A stretch of 64,000 nucleotides of DNA. Source: Stachybotrys elegans. Taxonomy: Eukaryota > Ascomycota > Sordariomycetes > Hypocreales > Stachybotryaceae. The notes below the pieces were generated by a model. The model was not told where the DNA came from and searched no databases. It was given only the letters and a program-made list of their open reading frames with translations. The stretch is from the NCBI GenBank assembly GCA_020746835.1, contig JAGPNK010000001.1:992001-1056000 (forward strand), read 5' to 3'. Each line of letters begins with the position of its first letter. The stretch's first letter is position 1. Below, one piece after another: positions 21,826-34,083 of this stretch. The position numbers and the translations under genes are program-made.

Positions 21826-23201
21826 TTAAGCCTCTATCACCACCTTCAGAACCAGTTTCCCATCATTGTCAAACGTACGGCCTGCCAATTCGAAGGCATC
21901 GTGGGCCTGGTGGAGGCCCTTGAAGCGGTGTGTGACCATGTTATCTAGGTTTGGCAAGCCATTCTTATTGCTCGCGCAGAGAAGTCGGATCCCGGTTGGA
22001 TACGTGTTTGCATATCGAAATATGCCCAGGATGTCGACCTCGCGGAGATGTGCAGCAGAAAGCGGCAGGGTCTGGATTGGCGTGCCCATGCCAACCATTA
22101 CGACCTTGCCGCCAGGCTTCGTTGCGTAGAGCCCTGCCTGCATGCAGAGTTCTTTGCCTGTGCACTCAAAGGTAATGTCGACACCATCCTCGTCTTCATC
22201 CATGACAAACTGTTGAGGAGAATTAGCCGCTGCGAGCATAGCGGCCGCCATGGATTTCGCATTGTCGAATTGAGAAGACAGGGAGAAGACGCTGGATGGA
22301 GTGGCAGCACCGTCTGACCCGGGCGTTGTTGCGCCAGAGGATTGGCCCCTTTGCTGCACAACATAGCCGTGAGTGGCGAAGTTATTTGCAAGGGCGTATG
22401 CAACGCGCCCGGCGTCAATGTCAGCGATGGTGACGGCTGTGCATCCCGACTGGCGGGCCATGGCGGCGGTGAGAAGACCAACGGTGCCAGCACCGATGAC
22501 CAGGGCGGTCGAGCCGGGTACCGGCCTGGCTCGGTTCACTGCGTGGATGGCGACAGAGAGTGGCTCGAGGAGAGCAGCAGCTTCATATGAGACATGGTTG
22601 GGAAGCCTAGCAAGGGTGAGCGGACTCCTGTTGGACTTTGGGAGGAGACATACTTGTGGCACCAGACGGCCGGATGGTTGATTCTATCCTGAAGCGTGCC
22701 CTGGTAATGAGGGAAGCTCTTTGCACTGCTTCTGAACCGCATCTTCTTGCAAAGGTTGTAGCGTCCCTGAAGGCATATTCCGCAAGTGCCGCAGGACACG
22801 CCAACCTCGAGAGCGACACGGTCGCCGATCTTGAAGCCCTGGACCTGGGGGCCGATAGCGACAACCTCGCCAGAGGACTCGTGTCCTAGAGACAGCGGCT
22901 GGCAGGCGCACAGATCCCCATTGGCGAACTTCTTGTAGTATGATACATCGGAGCCGCAGATGCCAGTGGCCTTGATGGCAATCTGAAGCTCGCCCGCAGC
23001 CGGGAGCTCTAGCGTTCTCGTCTCCTGAAGAGGATGGTGTCAGTCGATGCTCGAGGGTGGATTGGGGTCTTTGAGGGGGTGTGTGCTCACCAATCGCAAG
23101 TCTTTCGGGCCATGCAGGACGGAGGCATTAATGAGGGTAGGTTTGGCGGTAGTGGAGGGTGAGAGGATGGGGGCACCCTCTCCGGTAGCAGCGGGAGCCA
23201 T
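21826..23201 (-). CDS. Zinc-dependent sorbitol/xylitol-type dehydrogenase (MDR family)
   Basis: The 420-residue protein comes from exons 23091-23201, 22654-23024 and 21826-22606; the introns are 66 and 47 bp. Catalytic-zinc ligands are Cys60 (GICGSDV) and His85-Glu86 (LGHESSGEV). The structural zinc loop has Cys115, 118, 121 and 129 (CGTCGICLQGRYNLC). NAD(P) binding is shown by VIGAGTVGLLTAAMARQSG. The family oxidises polyols such as sorbitol, xylitol and L-arabinitol to ketoses. Compared with the usual 350-380 residues there is an extra Gly/Ser/Thr-rich segment of about 45 residues (about 245-295) in the coenzyme domain, between the second beta-alpha units. The exact polyol cannot be told. 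The start follows directly after a short leader. Confidence 0.9.
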
Positions 23202-26200
23202 AGTTTTGACGGGTGGAAACGTGGAAGAGCGTGGGATGGTAACGTCTTGGGGCTTGAAATGCCGTGAAAGGTTTAGGCAAAGAAGATGGTGTGCTTCTCA
23301 AGATGGTGTCAACTCTCGATGTGTACCTGACTTGATAGTAGGCAATCTAGATCACTGGCCAGTGTCTTCTGAGAGGCAGGAAGGAGAAGAGGAGATGATT
23401 GAGGAGCAGGCAGGTCTTTACGAGTGGGAGCAGCCAGTCATTTATTGTACGAGAAGCCCAGCATAAGAAAAGGTTAGCACGCCAGGGGCACGTCGAGATA
23501 TGTCAACACCATACACTCGGTCAATCTCACACACAGGGGATCGGCCATATCGGTGGCATCTGGACCACGCAAGATAAGGTGCATCACGATAGAGCACCCA
23601 GTCACACATCGACGGCTTATCAGGGCGGACGGGGGCATGTGTCAGAGCTTCATCCGATGCCGTGATGGATATATGCAGGCACTGCCAAGCCGCTGCTAGA
23701 TCACGTCGCGATTGGAGGGCGAGGGGCGATGTCGGAAGCAGGAGCGTCACACTAGGACAGGCTTCTCGCCGGAGAAACGAGGATATGCTCGACGATTGCG
23801 ACTTTCCACGTCGAGCAGCCGACTAGTGCCGGGCTGGCGGAACGCATGCGGTTGGGAATGGCGGAGCTTCTGCCAGAACAGAGAGGAGCAGGGGTTTGCT
23901 TGAAGCTATTCGCCCCAGGGCGGGCCTCTGATAGGGCGGGAGCGTTTTGACATGTGGTTGTGAGAATGTATGCAAGCTCCAGTTGGTGTTGTGGAGGGGG
24001 CAAATAATGGCCAGGGTTAGTAGGCTGCAGTTGAGAAGACTGGAGAAGGAAATACTAGCGGAGTGGGCAAATGCAAGAAAGAGGCGGTAGGCTCTGGTGG
24101 GCACCTTCCGACTTACATCCGGCTGATGTTGAAGAGGGAAGGAATCAACCGCTCACCGTCTACTCCCCGCATATCCGTAGCCTACATGCCGCTTTCTGCC
24201 AACCTTGCCTACTAGGTAGGTCAGTCCTCTGTCAACGCTGCTCACGATATCCACAGAGACGGAGCGCCTCCTCCGTGCCAGCGACCGGCACATCACAAAG
24301 ACCAGGCTTGTGTCGGCAAGGGGCTCGTCCGCCCGCCGGATGAAGCACCGAGTTTCCGGCAAGGTGATAGGTCACTCCTCGACGCCCGCTCGCGGCCACG
24401 CTGCCAAGGGAACACGCATGCCCGAGCAAGGCCAGGGGTTGGACTGAGATAAGGCAAGGAATTTGTCACTATGCTGCGGGCTTGATTCATGGCAATGAGC
24501 TAGCTCTACCGGTGGTAGGCAACGGGGCACACGCCACGTCACGGTCAGGCTATTATATCGCAAGACGAAACCTCGCCCAGCATTCGCCTGTGTTTGGGAG
24601 GGAGGAACGGCAAGGGGGAAAAAAAAAGAAGAAAAGCGAAAGAGGGGAAAGGGGACCAGGGCCAAGACCTGCCAGTCCAGCCGGCTGGCATTCCAGATGG
24701 GGAGCTGTATGCAAAGACGTCCTCTCTTCTCTCCTGCATGGGTCCTAGACGGCGACGTCTCGCTGTCTCCACGGGCAAGAAGACGACAATCGCCATCGCG
24801 TCATGTTGAGCTGATGGGATTGGTCGGCACCAGATGGGTTACAGTGCCTGCCCTGCATCAAGGGCCTGTCTGTTCCCTGGAAGACAACGCCACTACCCCT
24901 GCATCCCTCTTTTTATTTTCTTAAAATTCCCCCCTCCATGGCCGTCTTTCCGCAAGTCTCGTTCTCCAAATCCGTGTGGATTGCCTCGATCCGTCCCGAG
25001 ACCACCGTCGGCTAGACGTTGCCAGCCGATTCCCCGCCCAACAAGCACGAGCGGAGCCGGATGACGCACCCTTTGACGACTTTTTATACTTCTTGGGGGG
25101 CAAAGACGTCTGTCCGCCACCAGGGAAATGAGAACCTTGGAGATCGCCTTGGGGAAAGCCATTCACAGATCCATCGCTTGATCCATCAAGACTGGAGCTC
25201 GCTTCTGGCTGTGAGGCGACCCCAAGTTATCCCGAATGACAGGCTCAGGCCTGGCCCCCCTATGTTGATGCTGTTAACGTTCCCAGTAGATGCGGCATTC
25301 TCTTTCGCACAATTACCTGGCCTCATGCAACATTGCCTGAAGGAACGTGGGTCTGGGCGCGCTTTCTACATCCTCTACCCTCAGGACTCGATGCCGATGT
25401 ATACTGCGACAATGATCAGCATGCATTCCTCACCCCAAGAAATCTCTGCCCTTACAAGTCATTTTAGTATATCAGTATGCCGATCCTCGCAACGGCCTCA
25501 CAGCAAATAGGAATGAAGCCAAACCCCTCCTGTTGGTACTTTGGAGCATGCACCAAGTCGAGGCCAAGCATCCTGATGAGATCGGTACCCGTTCAACTGC
25601 TGCTGTGGAGCTCGCCCAACAGAGGTCAGATATCGGATGGCACCCCTACCTCCTGCAGGCCATCTGTCCATACAGCGGTTGAATTGCATGCATGTGCTTC
25701 TTCCCACCCATGGCCATTAGCCATCCCCGAATTCACATGGGCGGCATTTGGAGGTACGTATCGATGTTGGCTGCATCTAACAGTCATTGCCTCAGCGATG
25801 ATCGGACCTCGTCATCCATCCCATTTCGAACAGGGCGACGATCTGCCAGCCAACTTGCTACGGGGGCTTGTGGCGAGATAAACTTGCAGTGTGCCTTTTA
25901 TATTGTAAACAGAACATGCTTAGTAGGGGGCCGGGCTGGGAACGAGGTGATGGTTCAGTAACTGGCGCTGGTTGATCCATTGGCTGTGCAGGGGAATCAA
26001 TCCTTACTATCTGCATGCCCAGATGCCAGAGGAATAAACCACGTGTGTAATGTCTCGTTGGTCTCGTTGGGCATGGCCGGGGCTTATCAAAGTCCGCTTG
26101 GGCATAAGATTATGGCTGAACGCCGGGTGGGAAGCTTTGCAGCCACGGCTGTGCGACATCGGCAAGAAGAGATCGTTTTGCAAATAACCGATAGGACCAA

Positions 26201-28494
26201 GCTGCTGTGATATCACTGTCATCCATGCGTCGACGGGCATACCAAGTCAAATCACGATGGGAATTCCAACAACACTGGATCTGAGGGAATGCTTTCACGG
26301 TGGACATAGGCAACGCATTAGACTTCACTGGAGGTTTCCATGGAGAGTGATTGGAACTAGCATTGCGAAACTTTCCATCCTCGTCCACATTTCCGTACGT
26401 GGCGAAACTTGCCCCTGAAAAAATCACTGGATTGAAAATTTCCCTCCCCCAGATACGCTTTGCCTTTGTTGAAACAAACAGGTATAAAGCTGGCGCTCTC
26501 CTCCAAATTCCAACTCCAAGCTCTCCTTCTTGCACAGCTGGTATGAGACAGAGCGCGTTACTCGCCTGGGCAGGGTGGCCCAAAAGTAACAAACAAAACC
26601 ATGAACCCATGTGCGCCTATGATGAGATGACAGTATTGCTCGTGGCCAAGTGAAGCTTCGCTGGCAGAGCTGGACTGGGCTGAGGCGCGCCGACTTCCTA
26701 ATGAAAGTTGGGAGGATGGGCCAAGTTGGCTGTGCGGCAGAACAGAGCATGTTGCGGTCGACATACTCTAGGGGTCTCGGTGGACACAGCACCCTTATTT
26801 CAAACGCTGTGCTCAACTCCACGTCTTTTGCCATCTTCTTTTGCAACCCTTTGTGGTTTGGCTCTGCCATCGATTCTGTTCATATCAGCACAAGTTCGTT
26901 TATGGCTAAGAGGCCATGCTGGACCATACCATGGATGTTTCCCACTCATGTGAATGGTTCGACGAAGCTCTGCTCTGAGGTTGGCTGTTGCTTGCAGGCA
27001 GCTTCTGAAGGCCATGGGTCGATGCTTTTCATGGCTCGAGTACGAAATCTCGGAAGAACATGGGTGACTATGAAGTCGTTAGTCACACATGATGAAGACC
27101 AGAAACTTGGAGAGTACCAACCGCTTGCTTCCATCTCGCGAGGCAAGCCGACAGCCAAGGCTACGACGAATGGTGCACCATGTCGATGAGTGGCTAAGTG
27201 GCCATGAGGCGAGGCTTGAATTGTTCGAAATGAACGAGTATGAATGGCAGAGAACGATGCCAGGTGGTGAAGCGGTATTACAGGAGAGGGCGAATGAGAG
27301 AGTCTGTTGAGACGTCAGCGGCCAATGATGGCAGGGAGAACAGTACGGAGATACAAACCTCCTCGTGTTCATTCGACAGGAGCACTCCCACTGAGGCCAT
27401 CGACTCCCAGAGAGAATCTTTTATTTGTTCAGCGCAAAAGGATGAGTGGGTCACATAAGGATAATACGTCTGTCTGATCATTGGGCTCCAAACCCCTTGA
27501 GAAAAACCAGAAAGTGTCATGAAGCCTGTGATGAGAATGGCTCGACGAGCCCAGCACTGAGGCTATTGATGCTGCCCGCTGGTGGTTGAGACGGACTGGG
27601 GCGAGTTGGGATAAGGAAGACGAGACTGATGTTGCATATGTCGAGGGTCAGGAGTTTGAAAACGGCATAATATGATGGAGGATTCAAAGAATAGTGAAGG
27701 GAAGGGAAGAACTGGATTCGATGAAAGAGGTGTGGACAGCAACTGGTATCAGAAGGAGAGAACCGCTTAGTGACTGCAAGTATACGACGGCATCGTACCT
27801 GATGGCAGAACACTCTATCAAAGCCGTTCCCTGACATGAAGTGTCCTTGAACTATTAGGTAGAGAAAAACATGTACAGGTGCACACTGTTCATATAGGGA
27901 AGCTATTTTCGTATGTTATGACCACTGTCATCGAGGGCAGTTGCCGCAGCGGTGTTTCTACCCAGTGATTTGAAATGCATCGCAACTCACGACCAATACG
28001 GTATCTGAAGGAGATCAGCGTGTCTTATCATGACCCTGTGCTTCGCCATCAAGGTGATGTGCCATCGTACACTACGTTCTGGTGTACATGGAGGTCGATA
28101 ATTGTAAACAACCTGACGCTGCTCTCCTTTTCTTTGTTTCTCAACCGCAAAAGATTTCTCCAACAAATGTTCAGTGTGGCTTGAGGACAGTGGTTTTTCC
28201 TCGCATTTCCCTGGCATTAACCTTTCTCGTTAACCTTTCAGCTCTTGCCTTTCTTCCTATATATTATCTCGAAAAGGGGGCCTCCTCGAAGTCACTGGTC
28301 TGTATCCCATTGGGGCACACGAACAGGAAATCCCACATATTATCTCGAAGCTGAACTACCTCTGGTCACACGCTTCCCTTTACATCTAACCGATTCGGAT
28401 GAAACAAGCTATATCCTGTGTCCTTCGTCTCACATCCCCTGATCGTCACTGTACGATCATTTCCCTATATATTATGATTCCCGTCGCAGGAGAT
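23202..28494. other. Gene-poor region of 5.3 kb
   Basis: No recognisable protein, tRNA or transposon. Open frames with an ATG exist, the longest being 25061-25510 (149 codons). Others at 26424-26870 (-) and 26650-27189 (+) have no recognisable motif and lack splice-consistent partners. Base composition looks even, with no strong AT bias of the kind left by repeat-induced point mutation. The part at 23202-24900 has GC-rich leader-like stretches with a poly-A/G tract (24617-24655). Confidence 0.45.
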
Positions 28495-30461
28495 ATGGCG
28501 ACAAAACCCGTCCAAGACAAGGCACCGTCCATCGCCAAGGCGGGCTCCTGGGCCTCACTGCCATCTGAAGTACGCCAGACGATACTGGGCCTGGTGAGCT
28601 CCTCAGTCTCCGAGAAGCATCACAACAGCCTGGATCAGAAGGCGGCTACGCTCGCTACCGTGTGCTGGGAATGGCAGTCCTTCTTTGAGGCTCTTATATT
28701 TCGGCGTCTCGTTGTTGATCCCGACTCTCTCGGCGACTTCGACGTCATCATCAGGAGACGTGACATTCGCCTGGGATACATCCGAAAGTTATGGCTCAGA
28801 GTTCAGCTTTCAAGTTACGAATGCCCCCGTTGTGACGAACCGGAAGATGAGGCAACACAACTTCGGTACGTCGGGCATCCCCGTCTCCTTCTCCCTTGCC
28901 AGCCTCAATGCTAACCGGTCTCTGTAGCAATAACACGATATTCACAGATTGTATCCATTCCCTTCTGGGTACTCTCAAACTCTGGGATCCAGCCAGGCAC
29001 GGGCCAGAGGGGTTGGCATTGATGCTGTCTGCTTGCTCGCCCAGCGATACAGAGCATCGATTCAGCCGGTGCGAGATCAAGGATGATTATCCATTCCACT
29101 ACGCCGAAGACCTAGGTTGTGTGCCCGGCATCGTTCAATTCCACCGGGGGAATATCGATGCGTATCAAAACTATTTTAACCATCGCGACACCCCTACTCC
29201 ATGGCTTCAAGGACATGCCAAAAGAATGAGGGGAACTCCGCTCCTTTTGCTGCCACGAAGTGAAAAAGAAGGCCGTTTTATAAGTGACTACGGGAGTCTT
29301 CCTGCTGTGCCCATCATCAAAGGACTAGTCATACGCCGACAGTTTCGCAGGGACCTTGATATACGGTCACTGTCTTGCCTGCTGGGTCAAAGTTTTACAG
29401 CACTGGAGTGGTTCCGCCTCGAGAGAACGATTTCTCCAACGCCCCGTGCACAAACCGCCTATGATAGAGGTATGAAGCAAACCCCAGTCTCTACGGCCAG
29501 TGTCTGTTGAAGCTGACACCTCCATCGCAGGCATTCTGGAGTATCTGCTGCCCTCCCTGCCCAAAACACTGCACCGTTTTTCCTTGACGCAGTGGGAAAT
29601 CCCTAGGAGGGAGCGGGTCTTTGTCTCTGGTCTCGGGGAACAAAATGAAGAAGGAATGCCCCCATTTTCTCCGGACTCCATGGCGCATGAGATGGCAAAG
29701 CTCAGCCAAAGGGTCGAGCACTTCTGCCCACCATGGCAGATGGATTCTGCTGCTTTTCTTCGGTCCATAATCGAGCTAGGGGGTCGGAGAGCTCCCTGAA
29801 GTGCGTGATACTGCGAGCTTGTCTCCCGACCCCAGACAGAAGCAGGCACGAGTTTGAATCGCTGGTGATCCTCGCAGCCGAAGCAGCGCTGTCACTTCCT
29901 CAGCTCCAGGTTCTCGAGCTATGGGGTACCTGCCTCCATGGTGGGGAGAGCCGCGCATATATATTCCGGTACACTTATCAAGATGGCCGAGCCACCATCA
30001 CCTGGAGAGGCTGCGAAGAGACCACTGCGGTGCCTCAGACACGGGTCATCGCTGGGTGGAGCGAGGTGGCCAAGAGACGCTCATCCGCACCTCTTACCTA
30101 CCACGCTATCCCCATTACAAAGAGAAGGACTACCGTTTACCTGTCGGATGGAGCCTGCATATACCAAGATTTGCTGCTCAAGGAGCTTTTGCTTGATCCA
30201 CTAACGCAGATATTCTTGGAGAACGAGCCTCGTGGGTGGACGTTGGGTATGAGGAGCAATCCACGACGGCAGGGCGATGCTCTGTATACAGGTTCCGCAG
30301 TTCCAAACCTGTCGGATGGTAGCGATGTCCATGAAATGAATACCATCTTCGAGTCGATGGATAACAGCCTGCACGCCGTTCTTGCGGACATGCAACACAT
30401 TCAGGAAAATTGGGAGGCTGCTCTCGACACATGGATGCAGCGGATTGGTGGCATAGTGTGA
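28495..30461 (+). pseudogene. F-box domain protein with a one-base frameshift
   Basis: Exons are 28495-28865, 28928-29469 and 29531-30461 (introns 62 and 61 bp), about 614 residues if the frame is restored. The N-terminus has an F-box-like helix pair (WASLPSEVRQTILGLVSS, then LATVCWEWQSFFEALIFRRLVV), the pattern of fungal F-box substrate adaptors of SCF ubiquitin ligases. The rest is a divergent region seen in expanded fungal F-box families. In exon 3 the frame runs to SAAFLRSIIELG, and at a run of five G (29779-29783) it breaks to a TGA 15 bases on. The next frame carries SSLKCVILRACLPTPDRS and stays open to 30461. A sixth G would join them, so this is either a real frameshift or a homopolymer error. 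ATGs at 28399 and 28474 are alternative starts. Confidence 0.7.
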
Positions 30462-30746
30462 AATTGTACTGCAGATACGCCTTCCTACTATGGTCTTTCA
30501 CCATGGCAATGAAAAGGGACAATCAAGACATGAGTTTTGCGTTCTACATACGGGTATAGATAGCACAGTACAGCACACGATAATCAGATTGAATATGTGC
30601 AATGCGATTTCTGAGTTATTCTACGGGAGGGGGAGGTGAAAGGGGGGAGGCGAGGTGGCATAGACCAGGGGTGTCCCTGATCTTTAGACGAACAAGCAAT
30701 GAGTAAAGAGCAATCAACCCTCCAATACACAAATGGATCGCTACCA

Positions 30747-32602
30747 TCAGAACGTGCTCGTCGCCAGCCGGCTCGCTGCGTTCCTGGCATCGACCCGGTC
30801 GTCATCATCTTCGTTGGGGGCCGCTCGCCCGCTCGATCCCAGCCGGCTCGCGGTAGATTCCTCCCTCTCCTCCGTCTCCGCCTCCTCGGGGACCTTGCCG
30901 ATGAAGCTCCCCGCCGAGGTGCGCGTGGCATCGGAGCGGCGGGGCACGCCGCTCCAGGCGTCGCCCTTGGGGCCTTGGCTGGCGGCAAGGCTGGGTCGTC
31001 GCACGGTTGGGTGGGACTCGCGGCCCAGGCGGCTGAGGCCGCCCGACGAATCGATGGAGCGGATGTCGGGCCGGACGCTCTCCAGCAGGGCCAGGGTTCT
31101 GCGCTCCGCCTCGATCTCGCGGAGGACAAACTCCCGGATGCTGACTCTCATATCCGCCGAAGTCCTGGCGAACCACTTCCGCCGCTCCTGAATCAGGTTC
31201 TGCGTGACGCGAGTAGTCTTCTGGTACAGGTTGGCCTCGTTCTGGCGGGCCTCGTCCAGCGACGCAATCGCCTCGTCGACCTTGTCGCGGCGGACGCTCG
31301 AGCTGGCCTTGAGCCTGTCTGCAGCGTTCATCTTACTTCTAGTCGTATCCTGCGCCTGTAGGAACTCGCGGAACAGAATTTGCCGGTTGGTCAGGGTCTC
31401 CTTGACGATGAAGGCGTCGGAAGAGTGATACTGGAAGGGGTCACCAATAGTCGTAGCCTCGGCCGTAGCCTGGGCTGCGTGGTAGTCGCCGACGGTCTGA
31501 ACAACCTTTCCCAGCTTCTTGTAAGCGTTTGCCAAACCAGGATGGGGTTCCTGGATATGCATGTTCCCGAGCTTGACGCCATAGTCCGACTCAGCAAGTC
31601 CAAGGCCTATAAATGTTAGTCTAGACCCATCACGAATACGACCCAATCTATGTCGGCGTACCTCGTCGAGCTTTCACCAGCTTGTCTACCTTGTGGCCCG
31701 CATCCATGGCGCCGAGATAGAAGAGCTTGACAATCGGGCGTGCCTCGGCCAGCTCCGGCGTCTCATCAGGGGGTGGCGCAAACTGCTTCAAGATCTTTCT
31801 CCGCACGCCCGTCGCCGGCTGCTTCATCTTGACCAGAGGGCTGTATCCAAAGTCGCTCTCAACAAATAGAACCATTTCATCGTCACGCATCAACACCTCG
31901 TTGCTGCAGACATAGTTGAACCATCGCTGCATAAGCGCCTTGACGCGCACTTCATCCTCGTCGGTACCTGCGCCTGCCGAGGTAATGGCCGGGGGTACGG
32001 CCGGGACGAATGCATCGGGGTTCGCTGATATCAGATGCTCCGCCAGCTTCACGAACTCGGAGTGCAGTCGGCGGACGTCGCGGTATTGCGTGGTGCGGAA
32101 CCGGGGAAGATTGGTCTGAGGCGGTCAGCGCGGCTCGCTGCATCACGAGGCGGCATTGGAAACTTACGTGGACATCGAAGTGCAGGATCGGGTCCTTCTT
32201 GCCGGTTCGTTCGAGGCCTGTAATCTTCATCTGGAGCTTGTGCTGGGGCTGAGCTGGTTTCCGTGGCTGCTGAGGTTGGGCCTCGGTAGGTTGATGAGGC
32301 TGCGGCGCCTCGCCGGGCTGCTCCGCGGTCGTGTGAGCAGCTCTCGCCTCTGGTTCAGCCTCGAAGCTCTCCTCGTTGGGCGGTGTCACAGCTTGAGGAG
32401 CGCTGGACTGGAAGGCATCAGCCTCGGGGCCGGATGCGAGGCCATTCGAGGGTTCGGGCGTGTACGGAAAGGGAGGCGGCGCTGACTCTGTAGATGCGGC
32501 GAACCCAGTGCGAGCCTGACGGGGCGAGGCAGCGGGCGAGTTGCCCCAGGGGGAGGCGCCCACGGGATCCTCGCCCTCGTTGATCGTGGCGCTGTAGTCC
32601 AT
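30747..32602 (-). CDS. vps17: Retromer sorting nexin subunit Vps17 (PX-BAR)
   Basis: The 582-residue protein comes from exons 32168-32602, 31662-32115 and 30747-31606; the introns are 52 and 55 bp. It starts MDYSATINEGEDPVGASPWG, the conserved fungal Vps17 N-terminus, followed by a Pro/Gln-rich linker. The PX domain spans about 125-250 (ITGLERTGKKDPILHFDVH, TNLPRFRTTQYRDVRRLHSEFVKLAEHL), with no obvious basic PI3P pocket beyond the RFR/RR residues. A BAR-type helical region follows (about 300-510: GNMHIQEPHPGLANAYKKLGKVVQTVGDYHA). Vps17 pairs with Vps5 to tubulate endosomes and recycle Vps10-type receptors to the Golgi. The C-terminal 70 residues are disordered and Arg/Glu/Asp-rich. The gene is divergent from bcp1. 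Confidence 0.92.
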
Positions 32603-33109
32603 GTCGAGATGGAGTTGGCAATGTCGGACAGTCAATCGTGGCCTTTAGGCTTGACCTCGTAGGCGAAAAGAGACGACGACAGATACTTGAGGCAGTGAAA
32701 GCTCGCCTAGCACCGCGCGATCATGGTTCAATTCGACGGAACCAATGCGATGGCGATCGGGTGAATGAGTCGGTTTACTTGGAGAGGCGTCGCTGACGCA
32801 AGTGCCAGCGTTGTGCCAATGGCCCAATAGGCATTCAGGCAGCGGGCAACCTGGAAACCCGCCTCCTCACTCTGGGGAGGGGGAGCTTTGATTGGCTAGG
32901 TAGGCGCCCCTTATCACGGCTAATTAAGCGCGCAGAAGCTCTTATCAGGCCCAATCAGGCATAGTGCGGGGCAAATGAAATTATTTATCCTGCCATGCAT
33001 TAAAGCAGACAAGAAATTCCATGAATTTGAGAATATCCGCCCAGGTCGGCAGTTCCACACGAATACAGTACATCTATCTCATTACTTCACACTAAATCTC
33101 GCCAGAATC
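32603..33109. promoter_or_regulatory. Bidirectional promoter between vps17 and bcp1
   Basis: 507 bp separate the two divergent ATGs. No TATA box or specific operator stands out. The half nearest bcp1 is AT-richer. Confidence 0.5.
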
Positions 33110-34026
33110 ATGGGCAAGAAGAGGTCCAGGGAGGTCGACGGCAAGGAAGTCCCGCCTGCGGACGGGAATGTTGAGATGGCCGATGGCAGCGGAGACGATG
33201 AGGTGAGTTGGACCCCAATTCAAGGCCTGTCGAGAGGCGCCGATGCTGATGTCGGTAGGATTTCGACATGGTGGACGTCGATTTCGAGTGGTTCAACTTT
33301 GACCCGGAAGTGGATTTCCATGGCGTCAAGTCGCTGCTGCGGCAGCTTTTCGACGTCGACAACACTTGTTTCGACATCTCGGGCCTCGCCGATATGATTG
33401 TGTCTCAGTCGACGATTGGCTCCACCATCAAGGTTGACGGAAAGGCCATGGATGCGTACGCCATGCTCACTGCGCTCAACACCTTTGTGCACCGCGAAAA
33501 GGCGCCCATGAAGCATCTCCTGACGTACATTGTGGACAAGGCGCAGACCAACGAGGCCCTCTCTGCGATCCCCGCGCTGATCAACGGCGGAAACCACGTT
33601 GGTCTCGTGCTGTCAGAACGGCTCATCAACATGCCCAGCGAACTTGCTCCTCCGCTGTACTCGATGCTGGTGGACGAGGTGGAGGCGGCCGTCGAAGACA
33701 AGGAGCCCTATGAATTCTCACATTACTTAATCCTCTCCAAGACGTACCAGGAGGTCGAGTCGATATTGGCCATGGGATCGAGGCAGGCCAAAAAGGCCAA
33801 GCCCGAGCCGCTGACATTTTACTTCCACCCCGAGGACGAAGTGTTCCACAAGCACGCCGTCGCACACGGTAGCTTCCCCTACACAAAGGAGGACGAGGCC
33901 GTCGCAGACAGCAAGCGAGCGTTCCAAGAAGCGGGCATCAAAACCATGGGGCACATGATACTCATTGAGGCAGCCAAGTTTGGCCCGGCGGTCAAGGCAG
34001 TTCAAGAGTACCTAAGTTCTCAGTAA
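33110..34026 (+). CDS. bcp1: Bcp1/BCCIP family protein
   Basis: The 286-residue protein comes from exons 33110-33202 and 33259-34026, with a 56-bp intron. After a basic/acidic N-terminus (MGKKRSREVDGKE, then EDFDMVDVDFEWFNFDP) come the BCCIP-fold motifs: VDFHGVKSLLRQLFD, SGLADMIVSQSTIGSTIKV, HYLILSKTYQEVES and FYFHPEDEVFHKHAV. Bcp1 is a nuclear protein of yeast that chaperones ribosomal protein Rpl23 and is needed for export of the Mss4 lipid kinase. The start at MGKKRSREV is preferred to an ATG-led extension of 45 codons in the leader, because homologues begin near this point. Confidence 0.94.
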
Positions 34027-34083
34027 ATTAAAAGAAGAAGAAAGAAAGAAGAAAAAAAGTAAAATAGAAAGGAAGGGGACTGT

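Noticed and set aside
26424..27189. Frames on both strands in the 5.3-kb gene-poor region
   Set aside because: The plus frame begins at GTG, none has splice-consistent partners, and no domain was recognised.
28495..30461. F-box gene treated as a normal gene with an unusual intron at the break
   Set aside because: No GT...AG pair near 29775 joins the two frames; a one-base shift in the G5 run is the simpler explanation.
32975..33109. In-frame upstream extension of bcp1 (about 45 codons)
   Set aside because: An ATG exists, but homologues begin near MGKKRSREV and the extension crosses AT-rich leader DNA.
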